Source: an uncultured Bacteroidota bacterium (GTDB lineage Bacteria; Bacteroidota; Bacteroidia; Chitinophagales; Chitinophagaceae). Taken from it: 64,000 bases of DNA. Shown here piece after piece: positions 8,408-17,523 of the stretch. How positions within the stretch are numbered: position 1 is the stretch's first letter; each line of letters begins with the position of its first letter. The stretch lies in NCBI GenBank assembly GCA_903837525.1, contig CAILUU010000022.1:1-64000 (forward strand), read 5' to 3'. The notes under the pieces were generated by a model. The model ran no database searches. It saw nothing but the letters and a program-made list of their open reading frames with translations, and was not told where the DNA came from. A program made the translations under genes and the position numbers.

Positions 8408-10567
8408 ATGAAAAAACGAATGACCATTTTGTTATGGTGTGCAACAGCTTTGTTTGCTAAAGCTCAAACAAAAGTATTTAACGATACTAGTTTTTTACAA
8501 CCCGTAGAAGTTACTGCAATAAAGGCTGCAGATAAAAGCCCGTTTACAAAAACAAATCTTAATAAACAGGCTATTGAAAAAAATAATTTAGGTCAAGATT
8601 TACCTTTTTTATTAAACCAAACACCAGGTGTTGTTATTAACTCCGATGCCGGTAACGGTGTGGGGTACACTGGAATACGATTACGAGGTACAGATGCTAA
8701 CAGAATTAATGTAACCCTTAACGGCATCCCGTATAATGATGCTGAAAGCCAAGGTACATTTTTTGTTAACCTACCCGATTTTTCTTCGTCGGTAAACAGC
8801 ATACAAATACAGCGTGGCGTAGGCACAAGCAGCAACGGTGCTGGTGCTTTTGGCGGTAGCGTTATTTTAAGTACTAACGAAGTAAACACCACAAAATATG
8901 CCGAAATAAATAATAGTTATGGAAGTTTTAATACTGTAAAAAATACTGTAAAATTTGGCAGCGGCTTGTTGGGTAAACATTTTACTGTTGATGGAAGATT
9001 GAGTAATATTACTAGCGATGGATATATTGATAGGGCTACAAGTAAGCTATCATCGGGGTATTTAACGGCTGCATATAATGCAAAAAACGCATCGTTTAGA
9101 TTAAACATTTTTACTGGAAAGGAAAGAACCTACCAAGCCTACAATGGCGTAGCAGAAACTTTTTTAAAAACAAACAGAACCTACAACCCTAGTGGAACAG
9201 AGCGTATGGGCACCCCCTATGAAAATGAGGTAGATGATTATACACAAACACATTATCAATTTTTTTATAACCAAAAAATAAATACATATTGGAGTGGCAA
9301 TGTGGCTGTTTTTTTAACTACCGGTAAAGGTTTTTACGAACAATATAAAGCAGATAGAGCGCTTTCATCGGTTGGGTTGCCCGATTATTTTGATGGAACA
9401 ACTATAATAAAAAAAACAGATATTATTAGGAGGCTTTGGTTAGATAATAATTTTTACGGCAGTATATTTTCGTTACAATACAAAAAAGTAAAAACCGAAT
9501 TTACCTTTGGCGGTGGTTGGAATAAATATGATGGACAACATTTTGGCGAAATTATTTGGGCAGCTACACAAGCTGCTGTACCAAAAAATTATAGATGGTA
9601 TGATTTACCTGCAACAAAAAAAGATTTTAGTGTGTACACAAAATGGACACAACAGCTTACTAATTACTGGCAAAGTTTTGTAGACATACAATATAGAAAC
9701 ATTAATTATACCATTAATGGTTTTAGAGATAATCCTCCACTAAATTTAAACAACACCTACAATTTTATTAATCCAAAAATTGGTTTTACCTATAATAAAA
9801 ATAGTTGGCAAGCCTATATTAGTTATGCAAGGGCAGCTAAAGAACCCAATAGAAACGACTTTGAGGCGGCACTAAACGACCAACCCAAAGCAGAGCAATT
9901 GAACGATATAGAAATAGGTATTGAAAAGAAAAAAAAGACCTACACGTATGGAGCTACCCTATATTACATGCACTACAAAGACCAATTGGTATTAACTGGT
10001 AAAATAAATGATGTGGGTGCATACACCCGAACAAATATACCTAACAGTTACCGCTTGGGTATTGAGTTAGAAGGTGGTTATGTTGTAAATAAAAAATTGA
10101 GCCTTGCTGGTAATATTGCCCTTAGCCAAAATAATATAAAAAACTTTGCAGAATATATTGATGATTATGATAATGGTGGGCAACAAATAAATTTTTACAA
10201 AAAAAGCGCCCTTGCATTTTCGCCAAGTATTGTTATTGGAAACACCGTTACAGTTATACCCTTTAAAAATACAACCCTAAATTTTTTAAGTAAATATGTA
10301 GGTAAACAATTCTTAGATAACACTGCTAATAATGCTAGAAGCTTAAATGCCTTTTTTGTACAAGATGTAAATTTTAATTACAACTTAACCGGCAAGGTTT
10401 TAAAAAACACCCAGTTTATTGTACAGCTAAATAATATATTTAATAAAAAATACGAACCTAATGGTTATACGTTTAGTTATATTAGTGGAGGAGCATTAAC
10501 TACAGAAAATTTTTATTTTCCTATGGCTGGGTTTAATTTAATGGTAGGGGTTAATGTGAGGTTGTAG
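8408..10567 (+). CDS. TonB-dependent outer-membrane receptor, probably for thiamine compounds
   Basis: A 719-residue receptor with signal peptide (MKKRMTILLWCATALFAKAQ) and a plug domain at about residues 45-155 (LLNQTPGVVINSDAGNGVGYTGIRLRGTDANRINVTLNGIPYNDAESQ, then IQIQRGVGTSSNGAGAFGGSVIL). A beta-barrel of alternating aromatic strands follows and ends in GVNVRL. No CarboxypepD-like N-terminal extension or TonB-box domain of the SusC type is present. Substrate inference comes from the TPP riboswitch directly upstream: TPP-regulated TonB receptors are known in Bacteroidota as thiamine or thiamine-precursor importers. No inner-membrane thiamine transporter follows; the next gene is on the other strand. 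Confidence 0.92.
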   Translation: MKKRMTILLWCATALFAKAQTKVFNDTSFLQPVEVTAIKAADKSPFTKTNLNKQAIEKNNLGQDLPFLLNQTPGVVINSDAGNGVGYTGIRLRGTDANRINVTLNGIPYNDAESQGTFFVNLPDFSSSVNSIQIQRGVGTSSNGAGAFGGSVILSTNEVNTTKYAEINNSYGSFNTVKNTVKFGSGLLGKHFTVDGRLSNITSDGYIDRATSKLSSGYLTAAYNAKNASFRLNIFTGKERTYQAYNGVAETFLKTNRTYNPSGTERMGTPYENEVDDYTQTHYQFFYNQKINTYWSGNVAVFLTTGKGFYEQYKADRALSSVGLPDYFDGTTIIKKTDIIRRLWLDNNFYGSIFSLQYKKVKTEFTFGGGWNKYDGQHFGEIIWAATQAAVPKNYRWYDLPATKKDFSVYTKWTQQLTNYWQSFVDIQYRNINYTINGFRDNPPLNLNNTYNFINPKIGFTYNKNSWQAYISYARAAKEPNRNDFEAALNDQPKAEQLNDIEIGIEKKKKTYTYGATLYYMHYKDQLVLTGKINDVGAYTRTNIPNSYRLGIELEGGYVVNKKLSLAGNIALSQNNIKNFAEYIDDYDNGGQQINFYKKSALAFSPSIVIGNTVTVIPFKNTTLNFLSKYVGKQFLDNTANNARSLNAFFVQDVNFNYNLTGKVLKNTQFIVQLNNIFNKKYEPNGYTFSYISGGALTTENFYFPMAGFNLMVGVNVRL

Positions 10568-10742
10568 AGGGGTTAACCGCATAGGCGTTGAGAAGCCAGA
10601 TGTGATTGAAGGATGTAACCGCATAGGCGCAAAGACGCAGAGGTTGATGATAGAGGAATTGACCGATTGATTATCGATATTTTCATACTATAGATTTATG
10701 CTATAGTTTCCGAAATAATTTGGACAGGTGAAATAGCATGAA
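10568..10742. repeat. Intergenic repeat debris with direct repeat TAACCGCATAGGCG
   Basis: The gap between the convergent receptor and rhodanese genes holds two exact copies of TAACCGCATAGGCG (10574-10587 and 10616-10629) and a CGCAAAGACGCAGAG tail, plus a small inverted repeat ACTATAG / CTATAGT (10687-10707). It is more G+C rich than its surroundings and looks like degenerate dispersed-repeat material. Nothing coding seen. Confidence 0.65.
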
Positions 10743-11051
10743 TTACCCTCCATACAATTCCTTCCACCCTAGCATACCGCCAGTTAAATTACTTACGTTG
10801 GTAAAGCCAAAGGTTTCAAGGATCATACAAGCATTCATGCTACGTTGGCCGCTGCGGCAGTAGCAAATAACTTCTTGGTCTTTTAGGTCTTCTATATCCT
10901 CTATTTGCATAGTTTGTATTTTACCAAGGGGTAATAATAAACCGCCAATATTAAACTCTGCATTTTCGTGTGGCTCTCTTACATCCACTAAGTTTAGGTT
11001 TTCGCCATTTTGTAGGCGTACTTTTATTTGTTCAGGAGTTACAAAAGTCAT
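10743..11051 (-). CDS. Rhodanese-like domain protein
   Basis: A 102-residue single rhodanese domain. It has the entry motif LVDVREPHENAEFNIGG and the active-site loop CYCRSGQRS, whose central Cys would carry the persulfide. Length and layout fit stand-alone GlpE-like sulfurtransferases or persulfide carriers in the cytoplasm. No signal peptide. The start lies one base after the stop of the PASTA gene, so it is translated from the same minus-strand message as ddl and the PASTA gene. The specific substrate is not evident. Confidence 0.92.
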   Translation of the reverse strand: MTFVTPEQIKVRLQNGENLNLVDVREPHENAEFNIGGLLLPLGKIQTMQIEDIEDLKDQEVICYCRSGQRSMNACMILETFGFTNVSNLTGGMLGWKELYGG

Positions 11052-11052
11052 T

Positions 11053-11907
11053 TTATTTTTCTTGAGTGTTTGTAGTTTTAGTTTCCTTTTTTAGTTTTTT
11101 TTCTTTTTCGGGCAATACAACAGAGTCTCTAAAAGCCCTCATTTGGGCTGCTATAAATAAATCCATTACTTGGCCGCTACTAATATAGTTGGGTTGCTTT
11201 TCCTCGTTAAATCGTCGTGGATTTTGATCGTATACAAATGCGTTTGCACTATCTTTTAATGCCCCATCGCTAACGGTAGCGGCAAGTGTTAATCCGTTAT
11301 CTACTAAATATTGTTTTGCTTCGCCATACTTCATTCCAACTAAATCGGGTACTAACATTAGTGTTTCTTCTAACCCAGCGCCAATTATTAACGTTATTTT
11401 ACTACCCCATGGCACTTTAGTTTTTTCAGTTATTTTAGCTCCGTTATATTGCTGCTCAATAATTGAGCCACTCATAAAATCGGGCTTATAAATAGTGTCT
11501 TGTAATTTTAAATGATTACGAGTAAGCATATCCAACGCAAAATTCAAACTCAGCCCTTCTAGCTTTGGCATTTCAATTAATGGCGGCACCACTTTGTTTA
11601 CAGTTAAAAAAACGATACGGTTAATCTTTACCATGGCATTCCCTTCGGGCAATTGTTTTAACACAATTCCATTGGCTGCAGTATCTGTATAAATACTATC
11701 TTGAATGCGTACCTCAAACCCCTTACTCTCTAATAATTTTATGGCTTCGGTTGTTTTTTTATTTAGTACTGATGGTACAGTTAAATAACTGCCATGCTTA
11801 GTTGCCCAACCTAACGTTTTTAAAACCAAAAAGCCCACCAAAATAACTAGTGCAATAGCAACTAAGGCATTTACCCAAAATGGTTTATCGGTTATAAATT
11901 TAAACAT
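11053..11907 (-). CDS. Membrane-anchored PASTA-domain protein
   Basis: 284 residues: a short cytoplasmic N-terminus, one transmembrane segment (about residues 11-31, WVNALVAIALVILVGFLVLKTLG), then three PASTA domains (about 38-108, 109-178, 180-255) with typical VP.V..........L...GL/GF and VP.LVGMKYGEAKQYLVDNGL patterns, and a Lys-rich tail. There is no kinase domain, so this is not a PknB-type kinase. PASTA domains bind peptidoglycan fragments, which agrees with ddl immediately upstream on the same strand. The ddl-PASTA pairing is common in Bacteroidota. Likely a cell-wall-associated sensor or scaffold. Confidence 0.9.
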   Translation of the reverse strand: MFKFITDKPFWVNALVAIALVILVGFLVLKTLGWATKHGSYLTVPSVLNKKTTEAIKLLESKGFEVRIQDSIYTDTAANGIVLKQLPEGNAMVKINRIVFLTVNKVVPPLIEMPKLEGLSLNFALDMLTRNHLKLQDTIYKPDFMSGSIIEQQYNGAKITEKTKVPWGSKITLIIGAGLEETLMLVPDLVGMKYGEAKQYLVDNGLTLAATVSDGALKDSANAFVYDQNPRRFNEEKQPNYISSGQVMDLFIAAQMRAFRDSVVLPEKEKKLKKETKTTNTQEK

Positions 11908-11969
11908 CGTTTTGTTGTTAATTCGTTTAGTTGTTCTATCCTTTTTTAATCAATTTTTTTTCAATAATT

Positions 11970-12950
11970 TTAATAAAAACATTCATCTATTAAAGCCGTA
12001 TAAAAATCTTTTAACGACCAGCCCATAGCCACAACTTGCTGCGGCACTATGCTTGCGGCACTTTGCCCTGGTACGGTGTTAATCTCTAACATATAGGCAT
12101 GAGCATCCGCTTCGTTATAAATAAAATCTATTCGTACAATTCCTTTGCAATTAAAAACAGTATACGCTTTTTTTGCTGCAAACCGTATTTTTTCTGCTAC
12201 GCTTTCATCTACTTGGGCTGGTGTAACCTCTTCGCTTGCACCTTGGTATTTTGCTTCGTAATCAAAAAATTCTTTCTTACTAATAATTTCTGTAATGGGT
12301 AAAGCAATAATTTGGCCCTTGCTTTTAAAAACACCAATGGTAAACTCTCTACCCTTTATAAATTCTTCTACTAATACCTGATCATCTTCTTTAAATGCCT
12401 TTTCAATTGCGGCATCTAAATCTTTAGCATCGTTTACTTTACTCATACCAATGCTACTACCACCATTATTTGGCTTTACAAAAACGGGCAATGTTAATTG
12501 TTCTAGCATTTCTGCAGCTAACATTGGCTCCCCTTTAAATAAATGAAGCGATTTTGCAACACTCATACCTGCAAATGCTGCTACGGCAACCGTATATCTT
12601 TTATTAAAGGTTAATGCACTTGTTGCTGCATCGCAACTAGTGTAGGGTATTTTTAAGCAATCAAAATAGCCTTGTAATTTTCCATCTTCGCCTGGTGTGC
12701 CATGTAGGCCAACAAGTACTGCATCAAAAATTATTTTAGTATCGTTTATTGTTATAGAAAAATCGTTTTTATCTACTCCAATTTTTTCGCCAGACGCATC
12801 TAAATAAAACCATCCTTGTGGATGTATATCTATGCTATAACAATTCCACTTTGTAGCATCAATATTAGCTGCTATTTGTTCGGCACTTTTATAAGAGATA
12901 ACGGCTTCGCCGGAGTAACCGCCTGTTATTAATGCAATGTTTTTAATCAT
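11970..12950 (-). CDS. ddl: D-alanine--D-alanine ligase
   Basis: A 326-residue ATP-grasp ligase joining two D-Ala for peptidoglycan precursors. Visible motifs: GGYSGEAVISYKSA at the N-terminus, GLHGTPGEDGKLQGYFD (substrate-binding loop), PVFVKPNNGGSSIGMSKV (ATP grasp), EEFIKGREFTIGVF, and the Mg-binding ending YMLEINTVPGQSAASIVPQQ. The length is normal (300-370). It is first of the run ddl, PASTA, rhodanese on the minus strand with a 62-bp gap to the PASTA gene. Confidence 0.96.
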   Translation of the reverse strand: MIKNIALITGGYSGEAVISYKSAEQIAANIDATKWNCYSIDIHPQGWFYLDASGEKIGVDKNDFSITINDTKIIFDAVLVGLHGTPGEDGKLQGYFDCLKIPYTSCDAATSALTFNKRYTVAVAAFAGMSVAKSLHLFKGEPMLAAEMLEQLTLPVFVKPNNGGSSIGMSKVNDAKDLDAAIEKAFKEDDQVLVEEFIKGREFTIGVFKSKGQIIALPITEIISKKEFFDYEAKYQGASEEVTPAQVDESVAEKIRFAAKKAYTVFNCKGIVRIDFIYNEADAHAYMLEINTVPGQSAASIVPQQVVAMGWSLKDFYTALIDECFY

Positions 12951-13032
12951 GTATATCGTACTCTTTTTAAAACGCTGTAAAGTAAAGGTTATTCTTTTTA
13001 TTTAACACATAGAAAAAGTTAATTTTTCTCGA

Positions 13033-13509
13033 TTATTCGTTTATATTCAGTCCTTCATTACCACTATTTAACACAAAGCGCCAACTACCATCGTTTTGCT
13101 TTTTCCAAATACTTACATAGGTGCCATACATTATAGAATCAATAGTTTTGGGTTGCATTTTATATACCCCATAGGTATACCCCAAATCGCCAGATTGTGC
13201 AATACCAACCCCTTTTGGCTCCCAAACTAAGGTGTATTCAGTATCTAGTTGCATACTTAAATAATCAATTGCATTTGCGCCAACAATGGGCAGTTGATTA
13301 GGGCGTAATAACACTCCATTGCTATCTATATATTCCATAAATGCTGACTTCATACCCTCATCTTCACTTAATTTACTAAATGCTTTATCGGCGTCCATCA
13401 TTTTTATTTTTTCATCTATCAATTTATTAGCTGATTTAGGAGATTTTTTAAAAAAGTTACAACTGCTTAAAATAGATAGGGCTATTAGGAGAGATAAAAT
13501 TTTATTCAT
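13033..13509 (-). CDS. Lipoprotein with SnoaL/DUF4440-like domain
   Basis: The track start at 13572 is probably too early. The ATG at 13509 gives MNKILSLLIALSILSSC, a clean lipoprotein signal with lipobox, and a promoter box lies 17 nt upstream of it, inside the longer reading. The mature part (about 140 residues) has AFMEYIDSNGVLLRPNQ, WEPKGVGIAQSGDLGYTYGVY and VSIWKKQNDGSWRFVLNSGNEGL, the pattern of DUF4440/SnoaL cone-fold proteins such as ketosteroid-isomerase-like proteins. Exported and lipid-anchored; ligand or activity unknown. Confidence 0.85.
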   Translation of the reverse strand: MNKILSLLIALSILSSCNFFKKSPKSANKLIDEKIKMMDADKAFSKLSEDEGMKSAFMEYIDSNGVLLRPNQLPIVGANAIDYLSMQLDTEYTLVWEPKGVGIAQSGDLGYTYGVYKMQPKTIDSIMYGTYVSIWKKQNDGSWRFVLNSGNEGLNINE

Positions 13510-13525
13510 CTTAAAAAAATATACA

Positions 13526-13533
13526 CAAATATA
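13526..13533 (-). promoter_or_regulatory. -7 box TATATTTG for lipoprotein gene
   Basis: CAAATATA on the plus strand reads as a perfect TAnnTTTG on the minus strand, 16 nt before the ATG at 13509. It decides the start: the upstream ATG at 13572 would precede the promoter. Confidence 0.6.
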
Positions 13534-13683
13534 AAGTTTTAGTATTAGAAATTGCCTCACCCCAAACCCCACTTTAAAAGAATAGGGAATAAAAAAGCGA
13601 AAGTATTTTTCAATACCCTCGCCATTGTAGCAGGAAATATCACCTGCCTGTAATATCCAATAAAATTGGAGTTATCTAAAAAC

Positions 13684-14031
13684 TTATAAATGCATTCTAT
13701 CTTTCTTAGCTAAAAGCTCTTCCACGGTTTCTTTATACATTTCATCGGGTACACAGCAATCTACTGGGCAAACAGCTGCACATTGGGGCTCCTCATGAAA
13801 ACCTTGGCACTCTGTACACTTATTTGGTGTTATATAGTATACATCCGCAGCTACAGGTGCATTACGAAGATCTGCACCAATTTCGGTATTGTCCATTAAT
13901 TTAAACATTCCCTTTACAGTTGTACCATCAGATGCAGCCCACTCTACCCCACCCTCGTAAATGGCATTATTGGGACATTCAGGCTCACAAGCCCCACAAT
14001 TTATACATTCATCGGTTATTTTTATGGCCAT
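13684..14031 (-). CDS. Ferredoxin with two [4Fe-4S] clusters
   Basis: A 115-residue soluble electron carrier. The first cluster motif is [20 protein letters not shown] (residues about 9-27). The second cysteine set is [22 protein letters not shown], with the spacer characteristic of the longer Bacteroidota and proteobacterial 2[4Fe-4S] ferredoxins. An insertion of about 45 residues lies between the two. It diverges from the acyl-CoA reductase gene with only 69 bp between starts, so the ferredoxin may supply or accept electrons there. That link is inference. Confidence 0.93.
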   Translation of the reverse strand: MAIKITDECINCGACEPECPNNAIYEGGVEWAASDGTTVKGMFKLMDNTEIGADLRNAPVAADVYYITPNKCTECQGFHEEPQCAAVCPVDCCVPDEMYKETVEELLAKKDRMHL

Positions 14032-14068
14032 TTTTATATTCTATTTTAGATTAACGATTTAGTTTCAA

Positions 14069-14089
14069 TAATTTTGCTACACAAATGTA
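14069..14089. promoter_or_regulatory. Divergent -7 boxes between ferredoxin and acyl-CoA reductase
   Basis: TAATTTTG on the plus strand (14069-14076) fits TAnnTTTG 24 nt before the acyl-CoA reductase ATG. CAAATGTA (14082-14089) reads TACATTTG on the minus strand, about 50 nt before the ferredoxin ATG. The two promoters face each other across a few bases, so their use may be mutually exclusive or co-controlled. Confidence 0.55.
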
Positions 14090-14100
14090 AATAAGGAATA

Positions 14101-15093
14101 ATGAAATTACAAAATAGGATTGAACTTTTATTGAAACTAAGCGATTATTTACAAAACAATAGCCAAGAGCTTCAATCTATTAAAGAAAGAGCCTATTATG
14201 AAAACGGCTGGTTTGTTCCGGAATTTGTTGATTTGGCCATACATAATATTATAACTCAATTTTTACAAAAGGATAAATTTGAAAGCTGGATAAAGCATTA
14301 CCGATTAGATGACCATATTGGTGGAAAAAATATAGGCATTGTGATGGCAGGGAATATACCGCTTGTTGGCTTTAACGATTTTTTATGTGTGTTTATAAGT
14401 GGCCATAAACAAACCATAAAATTAAGTAGTAAGGATAGTGTTTTGATAAAGCATTTTGTAGAAAAGATGAAGGAGTGGAATAAAGATTGCGAAACACTTA
14501 TACAATTTGCCGAAATGTTAAAGGGCTGTGATGCTTACATTGCTACAGGTAGCAGTAATAGTGGTAGATATTTTGAACAATATTTTGGTAAGTACCCAAA
14601 CATTATTCGCCGAAACCGTACATCGGTTGCCGTATTAACAGGCAACGAAACAACCGAAGAATTGGAAAAATTGGCAGATGATGTGCATATCTATTTTGGC
14701 CTTGGGTGTAGAAATGTTACCAAAATTTTTATACCAAAAGAAACTGATTTTGTGCCCATTCTAAGAGCATTTGATAAATACACGTATTTTGCCGATCATA
14801 ATAAATATAAAAACAATTACGATTTTCAACTCTCTTTAGCCTTGTTAAATAATATTTATTACATGACCAATGAGGCTACCTTATTAATTGAAAATGAGCA
14901 AATTTTTTCAGCTATTAGTCAATTAAATTATAGTTTTTACAACAAAATAGATGACTTAAACGTTTTAAAAAGTAATACGGATATACAATGTATTGTAGGA
15001 CAAAATTTTATTCCATTTGGTAAAGCACAGCAGCCTAGTTTATTTGATTATGCAGATGGTGTAGATACCATGGAATTTTTGTTGGGGTTGTAA
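14101..15093 (+). CDS. Acyl-CoA reductase (LuxC-like)
   Basis: A 330-residue protein of the Bacteroidota acyl-CoA reductase family, related to LuxC and aldehyde dehydrogenases. Visible: GGKNIGIVMAGNIPLVGFNDFLCVFISGHKQTIKLSSKDS (nucleotide-binding half), ATGSSNSGRYFEQYFGKYPNIIRRNRTSVAVLTGNE, and FGLGCRNVTKIFIP, where the Cys is the expected thioester-forming residue. The expected role is reduction of fatty acyl-CoA to aldehyde. It diverges from a ferredoxin gene. The substrate is not readable from sequence. Confidence 0.9.
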   Translation: MKLQNRIELLLKLSDYLQNNSQELQSIKERAYYENGWFVPEFVDLAIHNIITQFLQKDKFESWIKHYRLDDHIGGKNIGIVMAGNIPLVGFNDFLCVFISGHKQTIKLSSKDSVLIKHFVEKMKEWNKDCETLIQFAEMLKGCDAYIATGSSNSGRYFEQYFGKYPNIIRRNRTSVAVLTGNETTEELEKLADDVHIYFGLGCRNVTKIFIPKETDFVPILRAFDKYTYFADHNKYKNNYDFQLSLALLNNIYYMTNEATLLIENEQIFSAISQLNYSFYNKIDDLNVLKSNTDIQCIVGQNFIPFGKAQQPSLFDYADGVDTMEFLLGL

Positions 15094-15321
15094 AGGCCCC
15101 CGCCCCTATTAAGGAACGAATTTTGAAGAAGTTTATTTATTATTAAATTTACAAAGCTCTTCCTAATTTAATGTTAAAGATGGCAGAAGGTAAATCACAT
15201 TTTGTCAGTGCTTCGTTACTTTGTTTAGTTGGCAGGGAATTTGGATGGAAGATAGAGGTATAGATGTTAAAAGGTTTAGAAAGTTTAGATATAAAACACA
15301 GAAAAATAAAAAATAAAAACA

Positions 15322-16863
15322 ATGAAAATTAAGCAAGTATTATTTACAGTGTCCATAAGTGCTGTTACTGCTTTGTTAGTAATGGTAGGCTTTAGCAAAT
15401 GGAGTAAAAACAACAACAGTTATGCCGGACAACAAAACGGCACTTTACCAAGCAACTATAAGTATGCAGGTTTTTTAGATGGTACTCCCCCGCCAGGTGG
15501 AGCAATAGATTTTACCATACCCGCTGCTGCTGCTACCCCAGCAGTTGTGCACATAAAAACAAAAACAAATGCTAAACAAATAAATAATAATTTACCTAAA
15601 ATACGCCCTAACAATCCATTTAGCGATTTTTTTGATGATGATATGATGCAACAATTTTTTGGTCAACGTAATAATGTTGTGCCAGAGCAACGGGCAAGTG
15701 GAAGTGGGGTAATTATTAGTGAAGATGGCTACATTGTAACCAACAATCATGTTGTGGAAAAAGCAGACGAATTATTGGTAACCCTAAGCAATAAAAAAAC
15801 ATATAAAGCAAAAGTAATTGGTACTGATCCATCGTACGATTTAGCGGTAATAAAAGTAGAAGCAGCAGGTTTACCTTTTTTAGTTTATGGCAATAGCGAT
15901 GATGCAAAAATTGGTCAATGGGTACTTGCAATTGGTTACCCATTAAATTTAGAAACCACCGTAACAGCAGGTATTGTAAGTGCTAAAAGCCGTAGCCTTG
16001 GTTTAAATAAAGATAAAGCAGGAAACAGAGCTGGTGGTGTAGAAAGTTTTATACAAACAGATGCTGCTGTAAATATGGGCAATAGCGGTGGTGCTTTAAT
16101 TACAACCGATGGTAAATTGATTGGAATAAACTCTGCCATAGCATCTCCTACTGGGTATTACAGCGGCTACAGTTATGCCATACCGGTAAACATTGTAAAA
16201 AAAGTGGTTGACGATTTAATAAAATTTGGCACCGTACAACGTGGCTTTTTGGGTGTGCAATTTGTAAATGCTAGCGATTTAAGTGAAGAAGAAAAAAAGA
16301 GAGCAGGTGTGCCAGCTAGTGCCGAAGGAATTTATGCACAAGAAGTACCTACCGATGGTGGGGCCTATGCTGCAGGTATACGTAAGGGTGATGTGTTGAA
16401 AAAGATTAATGATGTAGAAATACAAACAGGTGCAGAAATGCAAGAGCAAATTAGTAGATATAAGCCAGGTGATAAAGTAATCGTAAAGTATTTACGCAAT
16501 GGAAGAGAAAACACAACTACGGTTATTCTAAAAAACAAAAGTGGCAATTTTGATGTGGTAAAAACAGATGCTACTTTAGATGCTTTAGGTGGTGAGTTTG
16601 TAACCTTAGATGCAAAAAAAGCTAAAGAATATGGCATTGCTGGTGGTGTTGTGGTTAAAAAAATAAATACGAGTGGTGGAGCATTAAACGATCAAACTAG
16701 AATGAAAGATGGCTTTGTAATTTTAAAAGTGAATGAGGTTGATGTAAAAAGTGTAGATGATTTAAAAAAACAAATTGGCACAACTAAAAATATTACCATT
16801 AGTGGTTTTTATCCAGGGTATGATGGGGTATACGAATATCCGCTGAGCTTGGATGCTGAATAG
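15322..16863 (+). CDS. degP: Periplasmic serine protease DegP/HtrA (Do family)
   Basis: A 513-residue protease-chaperone with an N-terminal signal/anchor segment (VLFTVSISAVTALLVMVGF). The trypsin-like domain has catalytic His in TNNHVV, Asp in SYDLAVIKV and Ser in NMGNSGGAL. Two PDZ domains follow (about 295-390 and 410-510; FLGVQFVNASDLSEEEKKRAGV and GIAGGVVVKKI). An acidic loop DFFDDDMMQQFFGQR precedes the protease core as in other Do proteases. Acts in periplasmic protein quality control. It is a single gene with a terminator behind it. Confidence 0.95.
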   Translation: MKIKQVLFTVSISAVTALLVMVGFSKWSKNNNSYAGQQNGTLPSNYKYAGFLDGTPPPGGAIDFTIPAAAATPAVVHIKTKTNAKQINNNLPKIRPNNPFSDFFDDDMMQQFFGQRNNVVPEQRASGSGVIISEDGYIVTNNHVVEKADELLVTLSNKKTYKAKVIGTDPSYDLAVIKVEAAGLPFLVYGNSDDAKIGQWVLAIGYPLNLETTVTAGIVSAKSRSLGLNKDKAGNRAGGVESFIQTDAAVNMGNSGGALITTDGKLIGINSAIASPTGYYSGYSYAIPVNIVKKVVDDLIKFGTVQRGFLGVQFVNASDLSEEEKKRAGVPASAEGIYAQEVPTDGGAYAAGIRKGDVLKKINDVEIQTGAEMQEQISRYKPGDKVIVKYLRNGRENTTTVILKNKSGNFDVVKTDATLDALGGEFVTLDAKKAKEYGIAGGVVVKKINTSGGALNDQTRMKDGFVILKVNEVDVKSVDDLKKQIGTTKNITISGFYPGYDGVYEYPLSLDAE

Positions 16864-16884
16864 ATATCGTTTTAAATTTTTTTG

Positions 16885-16937
16885 ATCCCACAAATAGATA
16901 TATTGTACTTTTCAATTTATTTTTTGTGGGATTTTTT
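16885..16937 (+). terminator. Terminator after degP
   Basis: ATCCCACAAA (16885-16894) pairs with TTTGTGGGAT (16923-16932) and is followed by TTTTTATT. The loop is long, 28 nt and A/T-rich. Confidence 0.75.
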
Positions 16938-17014
16938 ATTACCTAAAAATAGAATTTACTTTTATTTTCTTATGCACTTAACAGTAGCAAAATAATTTGT
17001 TTTACATTTACCTT

Positions 17015-17488
17015 ATGCAACTACAATTTTGGAGTATTGGTAAAAAAAATGAGGCTTACGTAGCAGAAGGGATTGCCCTTTTTACAAAACGAATAAGCCA
17101 TTATTACAAAGTAGAATGGAAAATAATTGCTACCACAAAAAATTCAGCAGTATTAAGTGCAGAAGATTTAAAAATTGAAGAAGGAAAAATCATCCTCAAT
17201 AATCTACAAAAGGATGATTATTTAATTTTGCTAGATGAACGAGGCAAAAACTTACAGAGCGAAGAGTTAGCCAAAGTTTTACAAAAAAGAAATAACGATA
17301 GCACAAAACAAGTTATTTTTTTAATTGGTGGTGCTTTTGGAGTAAGTGATGAAGTAATAAAAAGAGCAAATTTTAAATGGAGTTTATCTAATTTAGTTTT
17401 CCCTCATCAATTAGTAAGACTTATCTTAGCGGAGCAAGTGTATAGGGCTTGTACCATAAATAAAAACGAAAAATACCATCATGTGTAA
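17015..17488 (+). CDS. rlmH: 23S rRNA pseudouridine-1915 N3-methyltransferase RlmH
   Basis: A 157-residue SPOUT methyltransferase. The track start (16997) adds six residues; MQLQFWSIGKKNEAYVAEGIALFTKRI at 17015 is the family N-terminus and gives the standard length. Motifs: DYLILLDERGKNLQSEELA, VIFLIGGAFGVSDEV (SAM-binding knot), and the C-terminal FPHQLVRLILAEQVYRACTINKNEKYHHV, the conserved RlmH ending. Acts on 70S ribosomes. It is followed 35 bp later by the rhomboid gene. Confidence 0.96.
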   Translation: MQLQFWSIGKKNEAYVAEGIALFTKRISHYYKVEWKIIATTKNSAVLSAEDLKIEEGKIILNNLQKDDYLILLDERGKNLQSEELAKVLQKRNNDSTKQVIFLIGGAFGVSDEVIKRANFKWSLSNLVFPHQLVRLILAEQVYRACTINKNEKYHHV

Positions 17489-17523
17489 TGTACATTGTAA
17501 GATGTACGATTTAAAAATATTTT

